64,000 bases of DNA from Gadus chalcogrammus. Its lineage: Eukaryota > Chordata > Actinopteri > Gadiformes > Gadidae. The translations under genes were made by a program, and so were the position numbers. The DNA lies in NCBI RefSeq assembly GCF_026213295.1, contig NC_079427.1:27607746-27671745 (forward strand), given 5' to 3'. The notes under the pieces are model-generated. The model ran no database searches. It saw only the letters and a program-made list of their open reading frames with translations, and was not told the DNA's origin. Within the stretch, counting starts at the first letter, position 1. Every line of letters starts with the position of its first letter. This document shows, piece by piece, positions 55,756 to 64,000 of the stretch.

Positions 55756-57265
55756 GGGGTCCAAGCAGCAAAGCTTCTTGGCCCCTATTGTTTCTGTAAC
55801 GTTGTTTTTTTCCCTCAAATTCTGTAAAAGTCAAACAGCAGCCTATACCGTATGTCGAAAACTCTTGACATTTTCAGGTATGGTTACCAATAACCCCCTC
55901 TACCCATAAACCCACATTTGTGGTACTGAACCCAAAGGTGGCGCTATTATAAAAAATCATGAATTAGGCTTATTTCTCCTCACCAGATTGACCTGGACTC
56001 AAAACTCTTTCAGAATATTAATCTCTAGAATCAGACGCATTTATAAAATCCTTTCCCCACAATTTCATATTAAAGCTTAACACGATAAACAGATTCACAG
56101 GCTACAAAAATAATCAAAAATTCGCCAAAATCGCCACATAAAATCTTTAGAACAAGCCTCACAAAAATCATCGGACAGAATTTATTTTACTTAGTTCCTT
56201 TGGAGAAATATTGGCCAACAAAGTTGGAGCAGTTAGCCCATTTTTCTTATATGACCATTTTGTTATTGTATAAAATAACATACGACTATTATTAGGTGGA
56301 TACCAATACCCCCCACTACTAATAAACCCAAATTGTGGTCATGCACCAAAAGGTGGTGCTATTTAAAAAAAAATAGGAACAATCGGTAGACTTATTTCTC
56401 CTTACAAGATTGACCGGGACTTAAAATTCTGTCATCATATTAATCTCTAAAATCAGATGCATCTTTTTCACCCTGGTCTTCTGCTATATATTTTTTTGCT
56501 TTTCCCACAATTTCATAGAAAAGCCAAGCATCCAAAGTCTCAACCTAGTTTGCCTATTTGACCATTGTGTTAGTGTATAGCTACCATACGGCTATCATTA
56601 GGTGGATACCATTAACAGTGCATATTTTCAGATCTGTACTATTTTAAAAAAGCCCTTAATTCTCTTTTGAAATGTGTGCTTGAAGTTTTCTTGATGTTGT
56701 GTGCTTATCAATCGACATGGTCACGATGTGAATGAGACTTCATGCAGTTCAGGAATGTCAGTGGCTCAACGGGTTAATGCTGTGTACTGGTGATCCATAG
56801 GTTGAGAGTTCGAATCCTGTTTAGAGCATTATGAACAAGCTGAACATGACATTCTGTCATTGCCACTCATTTAAGAAACACAACATTGAACAGCACCTGA
56901 AATTCATCAGGCAATCAACATTCCGGCTCATTAATTCCAAGAATTGGACTGCCAAGACACTATGGCATTAAGGAGAACTTCTTCGTGAACCGTTTTTCCT
57001 TCATAATTAACTCGTCATATTTATATTTCTTCCGTTAGTGTTCTTGACTACAAATGTTTAATTTCCCTGAATTTGAAAGATTTTTCAGGTATATGCTTTG
57101 AAGAAAGCCCTTCATTCACTTGAGAAATAGGTGCTTTGACCATGTGAATGAGGCTGCAGTTCAGGTTTATAAGTTGAACATCTTTCCTTAAATATGACAA
57201 TTATATGTTATATTTATCTATCTTTCATTAGTGTGTTTTTTGACTTTTAATTTTGCTCGGACCCC
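55756..57265 (+). mobile_element. Repeat element with ggggtcc inverted ends (1.5 kb)
   Basis: Starts ggggtccaagcagc and ends gctcggacccc, short imperfect inverted ends. A hairpin-like start follows (aagcagcaaagcttcttggcccc). The interior holds two diverged copies of a ~180-base module (about 55870-56040 and 56285-56470, both with aggtgg.gctatt and agattgacc.ggact) and a tRNA-like segment. tta lies at both flanks but offset by one base, so the target-site duplication is uncertain. No coding frame. Confidence 0.55.
56757..56826 (+). ncRNA. tRNA-like promoter segment (SINE- or tRNA-derived relic)
   Basis: gtggctcaacgggttaa resembles a pol III A box and gagttcgaatcc a B box, with tRNA-like spacing. 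I could not fold a convincing acceptor or anticodon stem, so this is not called as a tRNA gene. Confidence 0.3.
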
Positions 57266-57278
57266 GTTAATCACGTTG

Positions 57279-57281
<3 letters not shown>

Positions 57282-57316
<35 letters not shown>
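57282..57316 (+). repeat. (TTA)n microsatellite
   Basis: Perfect trinucleotide run next to the ggggtcc element. Confidence 0.95.
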
Positions 57317-57379
57317 GTGTATATATTATTGAGTAGGTAAACTCATTTCTTAACCTACCGTTTCTATTGTGGACTGCAG

Positions 57380-57670
57380 AACCTCCAAAGGCAAAGCTGG
57401 ACAGCAAGTTGCTGTTGGACACGGTGACGGTCCGAGCCGGTTCTGACCTGGTCCTGGATGCTGCTGTGGGCGGACGGCCAGACCCCAAGGCCTGCTGGTC
57501 AAAGGGAACCAGAGACCTGGAGCTGTGTGAGAAGTACCACCTGCAATACACCCCCACCAAAGCCATGGCCATCATCAAGTTTTGTGACAGGGACGACACC
57601 GGCCAGTACATCCTGACCGTCAGGAACGTCAGTGGAACCAGGACGGCTGAGGTCAACGTCAAGGTCCTCG
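57380..57670 (+). CDS. ttn: Titin exon: Ig domain (C10.8)
   Basis: Ig of 97 codons: PPKAKLDSKLLLDTVTVRAG, core Trp in ACWSKGTRDL, strand F RDDTGQYILTVRN. Acceptor tggactgcag, donor G|gtgagt. Confidence 0.94.
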
Positions 57671-57711
57671 GTGAGTGGAAACACTGGTCTTCAAGAGAAT
57701 TACTCACAGTT

Positions 57712-57793
57712 CATGTCCTCTCTCTTGTAGATCCTCCCGGTGTCTGCAGCATGTAACATGTCCTCTCTCTTGTAGATACTCCTGGTGTCTGCA
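57712..57793 (+). repeat. 45-bp tandem duplication of the splice acceptor region
   Basis: catgtcctctctcttgtaga at 57712 recurs at 57757, followed in both copies by near-identical exon-start sequence (ctccyggtgtctgca). The first copy, if spliced (exon from 57731), is in frame but reaches TAA at 57754-57756. Only the second copy is usable. Confidence 0.93.
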
Positions 57794-58075
57794 AAGGCAG
57801 CATTAGGATCAGCAGGATCACAGAAGAGTCATGCACTTTGAGCTGGAACCCTCCTCTGGAGGATGGTGGCGACGATGTGTCTCACTACATCGTGGAGCGC
57901 CGCGACACCAACCGCCTCAACTGGGTGGTGATGGATGATGAGTGCAAGGAGCTGAAGTGCAACATCACCAGACTGTTCAAGAACACAGAGTACTTGTTCA
58001 GAGTCCGAGGAGTCAACAAGTATGGCTCTGGAGTCCTCCTGCAGTCTGAACCCATGATAGCTAGGAACACATTCA
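57776..58075 (+). CDS. ttn: Titin exon: Fn3 domain (C10.9)
   Basis: Fn3 of 100 codons: TPGVCKGSIRI, LSWNPPLEDGGDDVSHY, VERRDTNRLNW (position-9 signature), YLFRVRGVNKYGSGV. The start uses the second of two duplicated acceptors because the first leads to a stop. Donor A|gtaagt. Confidence 0.93.
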
Positions 58076-58189
58076 GTAAGTCACTTTGAAACCTTACCTC
58101 ATACAATGGGTTTTGGCCACACTTTTAAAAAAAATGTATAGAGCCAGAGCTCCGGCTAACTTCTGCTGACAAACCACCCTCTTCCCTAG

Positions 58190-58495
58190 CTGTGCCATCT
58201 CCTCCGGGAGCCCCAGAAATCCTGGCGTCCGGAAAGGACTTTGCCACCATCGAGTGGCTGAAGCCAGAGAGTGACGGGGGCAGCCCGATCCTCCACTTCC
58301 TGGTGGAGAGGCGTGAGAAGAAGAGTGCCCGTTGGGTCAAAGTGAACCGGGATGGGACCCTGGTAGACAGCATGCTGAAGGTGTCGGACCTCACCGAGGG
58401 AAACATCTACCAGTTCAGAGTTACTGCAATTAACAAGGCGGGAGAGGGTGAAGCAAGTGAGGTGTCGCTATATGTGATCTGCAGAGTGCCCACAT
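58190..58495 (+). CDS. ttn: Titin exon: Fn3 domain (C10.10)
   Basis: Fn3 of 102 codons: VPSPPGAPEILA, EWLKPESDGGSPILHF, VERREKKSARWVKVN (position-10 signature), YQFRVTAINKAGEGE. Acceptor cttccctag, donor T|gtaagt. Confidence 0.94.
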
Positions 58496-58595
58496 GTAAG
58501 TCTCTGCAGAAAAAACACCTCATACACTTTTGGAGATACATATGTTCTACGTGTCGTATGAATAATATTAACTATGAACTCCCATCACCCTTAAG

Positions 58596-58898
58596 GCACT
58601 CCTGCTCCTCCTTCTATTCCACGTATCGTGGACACACATGCCGATAGCATCAGCCTGGCCTGGTCGCGGCCGGTGGACGACGGAGGAGCCGACGTGATTG
58701 GCTACATCCTGGAGATGCAGGAGTCAGGAGCCGAGGAATGGACAAAGACCCATGAGAAGACCCTAAGGACCAGCGAGCATGTGGTACCAGCTCTGTCCTC
58801 AGGCAAGAAGTACTGCTTCAAAGTAGCCGGTATCAACATCAACGGCACCGGAGACTTCAGTGAAGCCTGCATAGAGACGGAGCCGGTTGAGAGGATAG
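58596..58898 (+). CDS. ttn: Titin exon: Fn3 domain (C10.11)
   Basis: Fn3 of 101 codons: TPAPPSIPRIVD, AWSRPVDDGGADVIGY, LEMQESGAEEWTK (short acidic loop), YCFKVAGININGTGD. Acceptor acccttaag, donor G|gtaggt. Confidence 0.93.
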
Positions 58899-59174
58899 GT
58901 AGGTCGCCTCTCCAACAACACCAGGGTTATAGATAATACCATGATCACTTGTGGATATTATTATAACAGTGATACCAGGATCCATTGTGGATATCATATT
59001 ATATATATATATCAAGATCACTATAGTATTACATTATTATTAGTTATTGCATAATTTTTTTCATTTATATCAGCTTCACTTTAGTTATTGCATTCACAAT
59101 AGCTATAGCCTAAAGTTATTGTTGAATAATGCTTTAAGAAGATGAAACTAAGAGGTGTTCTCCCTGTGCTGCAG

Positions 59175-59456
59175 AAACTCCTGACTTTGAGATGCATGAC
59201 GACCTGAGGAAGACCATCTGCCTGCGTGCCGGCGGTTCCCTGCGCATGCCTGTCACGGTGACTGGCCGCCCCACTCCCGCCCTCACTTGGAGCAAGGCTG
59301 GCGTGGACCTGCATAACCGTGGCTTCATCGATGTCACCAGCACCTCCACCACGCTCATCATCGACAAGGTGCATCGCTACGACGCTGGCAAATACACCCT
59401 GGTAGCAGAGAACTCTGCCGGAAAACAGGAGGTCCATATCCTCGTGAAGATCTACG
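59175..59456 (+). CDS. ttn: Titin exon: Ig domain (C11.1)
   Basis: Ig of 94 codons: TPDFEMHDDLRKTICLRAG, core Trp in LTWSKAGVDL, strand F RYDAGKYTLVAEN. First Ig of the last C-zone repeat, the reported MyBP-C contact position. Acceptor tgtgctgcag, donor G|gtaaga. Confidence 0.94.
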
Positions 59457-59562
59457 GTAAGATGGTGTCAGACTCATCTGGGAATCTATAAAAAGACAGA
59501 TTACACTTGACTTTCTCTGAATAGAGTCAAGAGGAATCGTGACGATTGTATTTGTTTTTCAG

Positions 59563-60156
59563 ACACACCTGGGCCAACTGGACCAATCAAGATCAAGGAA
59601 CTGAAAAAGGAGTCTGCTACCATTTCGTGGGAGGCTTCCACAGTGGACGGCGGCGCACCAGTCAACAACTACATCATCGAGAGACGGGAAGCCTCCATGA
59701 GGGCCTACAAGACCGTCACCTCCAAGTGCAGCAAGACTTCTTACAAGATCGACGGTCTGATGGAGGGCATGCTGTACTACTTCAGGGTGCTGCCTGAGAA
59801 CATCTACGGCATTGGTGAGGCCTGTGAAACACCGGACGTGATATTGGTGTGTGAAGTACCTGAGCCTCCTCAGAAGCTGGAGATGATCGATGTCACCAAG
59901 ACCTCGGTGACTCTGGGCTGGGAGAAGCCAGAGCATGACGGGGGCAGCAGGCTGACCGCCTACACCATCGAAGCCTGCAAGTTCGGTACTGACAAATGGA
60001 TGAAGGTGGCTACCATGAAGACCACCGACTTTGAGCACACCATCGAGAAGCTGAACGAGAACGAGCAATACCTGTTCAGAATCCTGGCCATCAACAGCAG
60101 AGGAGCCAGCGAGCCCAAGGAGATGATCACCGCTGTCACGGTTCAGGAACAAAGAG
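59563..60156 (+). CDS. ttn: Titin exon: Fn3 + Fn3 (C11.2-C11.3)
   Basis: 198 codons. First Fn3 SWEASTVDGGAPVNNY with RREASMRAYKTV (position-2 signature) and YYFRVLPENIYGIGE; second GWEKPEHDGGSRLTAY with EACKFGTDKWMKV (position-3 signature) and YLFRILAINSRGASE. Acceptor gtttttcag, donor G|gtgaga. Confidence 0.95.
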
Positions 60157-60379
60157 GTGAGAACATCCTCACTAGTTCTAATTATATCATATGTAGTAAT
60201 GAATACATGAGGTAAGATACTAACATGTTCTGAATATATCATATGTAATAAACAGTACACAAGGTAATTACATCATGTGTAATATAGAGGTAAGATCCTC
60301 ACATGTTTAGAAACAGGCAGTAGTAGAAATATACAACAAACAATTCCTGACTCCATTATTATCTGTGTTCTTTCTCCAG

Positions 60380-60667
60380 TGGTGCCCATCGTGGATCTGT
60401 CCAGCATTCCTCAGAAGGTGGTGAACGTCCTGGCTGGGAAGGCTCTGGACCTGGACCTGCCCATCGTGGGCAGACCTCCCCCAGTCTGCTCCTGGTACTT
60501 TGCTGGTACCAAGATGAAGGGGTCGGAGCGCGTCAAGGTGAAGAGCACCGGGAAGTTCTCCAAGCTCACCGTTTCCGACACCAACATCGACGACTCCGGC
60601 GACTACACCCTGGAGGTCAAGAACATCACCGGGGTCACGACCGAGGTCATCAAGGTCGTCGTGCTCT
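60380..60667 (+). CDS. ttn: Titin exon: Ig domain (C11.4)
   Basis: Ig of 96 codons: VPIVDLSSIPQKVVNVLAG, core Trp in CSWYFAGTKM, strand F IDDSGDYTLEVKN. Acceptor ctttctccag, donor T|gtaaga. Confidence 0.94.
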
Positions 60668-60766
60668 GTAAGAACAACTTTGAATCTCCTTCGGTTTGGA
60701 TTGAATTCCATGGACCTCATCGACGATAGAAACTGAAATGTAACATGTTTCTTTTTGTTTCTCCAG

Positions 60767-61066
60767 CCAAACCGGACGAGCCCAAAGGCCCAATCAGGTT
60801 TGATGAGGTGGACGCCACCTCAGTGACCTGTAGCTGGGATCCCCCAGAGAGGGACGGAGGCTCCCCGGTCAGTGGCTACATGGTGGAGCAGCGGGACGCC
60901 CACCGCCCCGGCTGGGTGCCCGTCTGTGACTCTGTCAGTAGACCCACCTTCAAATTTGACAAGCTGATCGAGGGCAATGAGTATGTGTTCCGCGCGGCAG
61001 CGGTGAACCGTTATGGCATGGGAGAGTTCCTGCAGTCTGACGTCGTCATGTGCAAGAGCCTGAACA
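60767..61066 (+). CDS. ttn: Titin exon: Fn3 domain (C11.5)
   Basis: Fn3 of 100 codons: KPDEPKGPIRF, SWDPPERDGGSPVSGY, VEQRDAHRPGW, YVFRAAAVNRYGMGE. Acceptor gtttctccag, donor A|gtaagg. Confidence 0.94.
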
Positions 61067-61273
61067 GTAAGGAGGATCCACATAATACCCTAATAACCAC
61101 AGCACTGACAGTTTGATCTGTTGGTTCAATCACATTTCAGAATAACTTTTAGCATTTAGCATCATTAGCGTTCAGCACCACAAGCTGATCATATCAGCAT
61201 TGCCAATATCGTTATTATGAATGAAATTAAATAGGGAATATAGATATTGATGAGACTGCTTCCTGATCTCCAG

Positions 61274-61576
61274 ATGTGCCCGGACCTCCTGGTCGTCCGA
61301 CCGTCTTTGACGTGTCTCGTGATGGCATGACGGTGGCATGGAACCCACCAGAGGAGGACGGAGGTCTGGAGGTCTCTGGCTACATCATTGAGCGCAAAGA
61401 GGTCAGGGCAGAACGATGGGTGCGTGCCAACAAGAACCTGGTCACCATGCAGAGGTACAGATCCACCGGGCTGATCGAGGGGCTGGAGTACGAACACAGA
61501 ATCACCGCCATCAACGCCCGAGGGTTGAGCAAGCCCAGCCTGCTGTCCAAGCCCGCCGTTGCCACAGACCCCATCG
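61274..61576 (+). CDS. ttn: Titin exon: Fn3 domain (C11.6)
   Basis: Fn3 of 101 codons: VPGPPGRPTVFDV, AWNPPEEDGGLEVSGY, IERKEVRAERWVRAN (position-6 signature), YEHRITAINARGLSK; His replaces the usual Phe in YxFR. Acceptor ctgatctccag, donor G|gtgaga. Confidence 0.94.
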
Positions 61577-61691
61577 GTGAGAGGGCACTAACCCCTGACT
61601 CCCCTGTTTGGAGAGCACATCCTATCTTCTTTGTATGAAGTGATATATATATATATATATAACAAATGGTTCCCTCTGTTTTACCCCCAAG

Positions 61692-61994
61692 ACCCTCCTG
61701 GGTGCCCTCAGAACCCCAGGATCACAGATACCACCAAGACATCGGTGTCCCTGGCCTGGAGCGCTCCTGACGACGAGGGAGACGCCAGGGTGGACGGATA
61801 CCTCATTGAGATGCAGAAAGTGGGAACTCAGGCTTGGACCAAGTGCAACACCACACCGTCCCTGATCTGTGAATACACCCTGACTCAGATGCCCCAAGGG
61901 GAGGAGTTTAAATTCCGCGTCATGGCGTGCAACGCTGGCGGCTCTGGAGAACCGGCCGAGGTCCCTGGAACCATCATAGTGACGGAGATGCTCG
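61692..61994 (+). CDS. ttn: Titin exon: Fn3 domain (C11.7)
   Basis: Fn3 of 101 codons: DPPGCPQNPRITD, AWSAPDDEGDARVDGY (DEGD replaces DGG), IEMQKVGTQAWTKC, FKFRVMACNAGGSGE. The position-7 GRW signature is lost in this copy. Acceptor cccccaag, donor G|gtaaga. Confidence 0.93.
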
Positions 61995-62268
61995 GTAAGA
62001 TCACGCTCCTTAACTCAACATAATCATTTCCTACATTGTTAAAATAATATTACTAAATTCATTGAATGGAACTTCAAACTCCAAAGTTAACATGTATAAG
62101 TATACTTACATAATATGATCAATCTGATCATATTCATTTAAGTAGTCCCATTTACCCCGTGATGCCCAGTTGGGCACAACATTGGGCATTACAACAATTG
62201 AGTTGTACAGCTTTAACCTTAAACAACAATATTCTGGATGTTCTGACTAACCCTTTTCGGTCCCACAG

Positions 62269-62853
62269 AATCTCCGGATTATGACCTTGAACTCAAGTAC
62301 AAGGACGTGTATGTGGTAAGGCAAGGAGGTGTGGTGAGGCTGTCTCTGCCCGTCAAGGGTAAACCCCATCCCACCTGCAACTGGTCCAAGGTTGGCAGCA
62401 GCATCTCAGAGAGTGCCATGATCGCCAGCACCGAGGACGCCAGCGAACTGGTGATCAAGGGAGCGCAGAGGAGCGACTCTGGAGTCTACGACCTCCTGCT
62501 AGAAAACAAGGTCGGTAAGAAGAAGGCTACGATCAAAGTCAAGGTCATCGGACGACCAAGCGCACCAGAGGGACCCCTGAGCTTCGATGAGGTCCAGGCC
62601 AACTCCGTTAAGGTGTCTTGGAAGGCTCCCAGTGACGACGGTGGTTCAGAGGTCCTGGGCTACATTGTGGAGAGACGAGAGGCCACGAGGAATGCCTGGT
62701 ACACTGTGGACTCCCGAGTCACCGACACGCATCTGGCTGTGAAGTGCCTGAGAGAAGGAACAGAGTACCACTTCAAGGTCACTGCTGAGAACTCTTTCGG
62801 TGTCAGCGCTTCACTCAAATCTTCAGAACCCCTCGTTCCAAAGACCCCTGTGT
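62269..62853 (+). CDS. ttn: Titin exon: Ig + Fn3 (C11.8-C11.9)
   Basis: 195 codons. Ig SPDYDLELKYKDVYVVRQG with core Trp in CNWSKVGSSI and strand F RSDSGVYDLLLEN; Fn3 SWKAPSDDGGSEVLGY with VERREATRNAW (position-9 signature) and YHFKVTAENSFGVSA. Acceptor gtcccacag, donor T|gtgagt. Confidence 0.94.
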
Positions 62854-62973
62854 GTGAGTACTGGCTTATCTTCACTGTACACGTTTCAGCATTGTTGATG
62901 ACATACTTAAGCAATGACCTGAGTACGGAAGTATCGTTAATGTTATTAATATGAGGTGCATTGCTGTCTCCAG

Positions 62974-63276
62974 GTGTTCCCGAACCCTCCAGCATTCCAC
63001 CAGAGATCATGGATGTGACAAAGAGCTCTGTGGCTCTGGCCTGGACCAAGCCCAAGGACGACGGTGGCTCCCCTGTCACCGGCTACTTCCTGGAGTACCA
63101 GGTTGTGTCGGCTGAGACATGGTCTCGCCACCAGACGAAGATCACCTCCACCATGTTCACTCTGCCAGGACTAACGCCCGACGCAGAGTACCTGTTCCGC
63201 GTCGTTGCCGTTAACGACATTGGTGAGGGCGAGGCTGGAAGTGTTTCTGAAGCCGTCACCTGCAAAGATCCATTCG
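62974..63276 (+). CDS. ttn: Titin exon: Fn3 domain (C11.10)
   Basis: Fn3 of 101 codons: VPEPSSIPPEIMDV, AWTKPKDDGGSPVTGYF, EYQVVSAETWSRH, YLFRVVAVNDIGEGE. Acceptor gctgtctccag, donor G|gtaagc. Confidence 0.94.
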
Positions 63277-63439
63277 GTAAGCCAACAAATTATCTACATA
63301 AACAGCAGTAAAGCTTCAGTAATCCTCAGGTCGTGGAGTTCCACTGTCAGATTTAATATTAACATTTAATCAGCGATGTTTTTCACAAAGAATAGGAAAT
63401 AGATTTGGTCTGAAAGCGAATTGGTGATCTGTTTTCCAG

Positions 63440-63739
63440 ACAAGCCGAGCCAGCCTGGGGAGATTGACACGGTGAATGTAGCGAAGAACTTCATCGCTAT
63501 TCGCTGGAAGGCTCCTGCGTGCGACGGAGGAAAGGTGGTGCTGGGATACTGGGTGGAGCACAGGAAGTCTACCGAAAGCAGCTGGAAGAAGTGCAACAAA
63601 CTGAGGCTGAAGGACCCAGAATTCACCGTGCCCGGCCTGGCCGAGGCCACAGAGTATGAGTTCAGAGTGTTTGCTGAGAACGAGACGGGCATCAGCAGAC
63701 CTCGCAGGACGGCCACATGCATCAAAACTAAACTCAGTG
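63440..63739 (+). CDS. ttn: Titin exon: Fn3 domain (C11.11), last of the C-zone
   Basis: Fn3 of 100 codons: KPSQPGEIDTV, RWKAPACDGGKVVLGYW, EHRKSTESSWKKC (no acidic insert), YEFRVFAENETGISR. The donor is taken as G|gtcagt; A|gtggtc three bases earlier is a weaker in-frame alternative. It is the 121st domain of the C-zone. Confidence 0.92.
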
Positions 63740-63843
63740 GTCAGTCAAGCTTCCATAAGCACATATATGCATATTGTTTACTTGCTATGCTCGCAGAATA
63801 CCTATGACTTATTAATTAATAATGGTTTGCTGTGTGTTTTCAG

Positions 63844-64000
63844 TGGAAACCAAACCAAGCCTGAGGAAGGAGATGGATGAGGTGACTGCGAAGCTGGGCC
63901 AGCCGGCAGTTATGAAGTGCCAGATCATTGGCCGCCCCGTGCCCGACATCAAATGGTACCACGCCGGCAAAGAGTTGGTGGAGTCTCGCAAGAACGAGAT
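63844..64000 (+). CDS. ttn: Titin exon (partial): Ig domain, first of the P-zone (A164 type)
   Basis: After gtttttcag the frame reads SLRKEMDEVTAKLGQPA, then CQIIGRPVPDIKWYHAG and KELVESRKNEI at the window edge. This closely resembles, from memory, the Ig that follows the eleventh C-zone repeat in human titin. It breaks the 11-domain register at exactly the expected place. The rest of the domain lies beyond the window. Confidence 0.88.

Noticed and set aside
56757..56826. Functional tRNA gene
   Set aside because: Box-like motifs are present but no complete cloverleaf or acceptor stem can be drawn, and the segment lies within a repeat.
57731..57775. Exon start at the upstream duplicated acceptor
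   Set aside because: It gives an in-frame TAA at 57754-57756; the downstream acceptor yields a complete Fn3.
63844..64000. Final Ig as A168, just before the titin kinase
   Set aside because: The KEM...TTKLG-type start and its place right after the eleventh C-zone repeat fit A164; from memory A168 begins differently and follows two further Fn3 domains.

Overview
The window is a ~64 kb internal slice of a single vertebrate gene, titin (ttn), on the + strand. Spliced exons encode an unbroken chain of fibronectin type III (Fn3) and immunoglobulin I-set (Ig) domains, with no start codon, stop codon or promoter of the gene inside the window. I place 58 exons (first and last cut by the window edges) with about 40.6 kb of coding sequence, roughly 137 domains. 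The introns carry a Rex3-like retrotransposon, hAT-type and other DNA transposons and many short minisatellites, which points to a teleost fish; species and paralogue (ttna/ttnb type) cannot be settled from the sequence.

Layout by domain register. 1-5848: end of the A-band D-zone, with two complete 7-domain super-repeats (Ig-F-F-Ig-F-F-F, called Da and Db here). 6056-63739: exactly eleven C-zone super-repeats (Ig-F-F-Ig-F-F-F-Ig-F-F-F, called C1 to C11). 63844-64000: an Ig matching the first Ig of the P-zone (A164 type), about six domains before the titin kinase. The centre is one uninterrupted 17,304-nt exon (23544-40847) with 58 domains: C2.11, all of C3-C7, and C8.1-C8.2. It is the counterpart of the known ~17 kb giant A-band exon of mammalian titin. 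Domain numbers such as C8.4 mean super-repeat 8, position 4.

Role (family knowledge): the C-zone runs along the thick filament, where its ~43 nm super-repeats match the myosin helix repeat; the first Ig of each super-repeat is the reported contact for myosin-binding protein C, and Fn3 domains contact myosin. Nearly all introns are phase 1 and lie between domains, so almost every exon can be lost or gained in frame. Exceptions are a phase-0 intron inside C1.3, a phase-2 intron between C2.4 and C2.5, and a phase-1 intron splitting C2.6.

Non-coding highlights: a four-layer transposon nest at 51279-54760 (hAT element, holding a short inverted-repeat element, holding a Rex3-like LINE, holding a second copy of that short element), each layer with visible target-site duplications; an uninterrupted relative of the outer hAT element at 8662-9708; a TA-flanked element carrying a Harbinger transposase fragment at 17960-18596; a larger composite insertion at 18727-21614; and a recurring pattern in which tandem duplications include or abut splice sites (7581-7720, 12258-12503, 15131-15222, 55109-55203, 57712-57793). 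I found no non-titin gene that looks intact and no wholly new system; the most unusual content is the nest, the duplicated splice sites, and the acidic loop inserts recurring at position 11 of the C-zone super-repeats.
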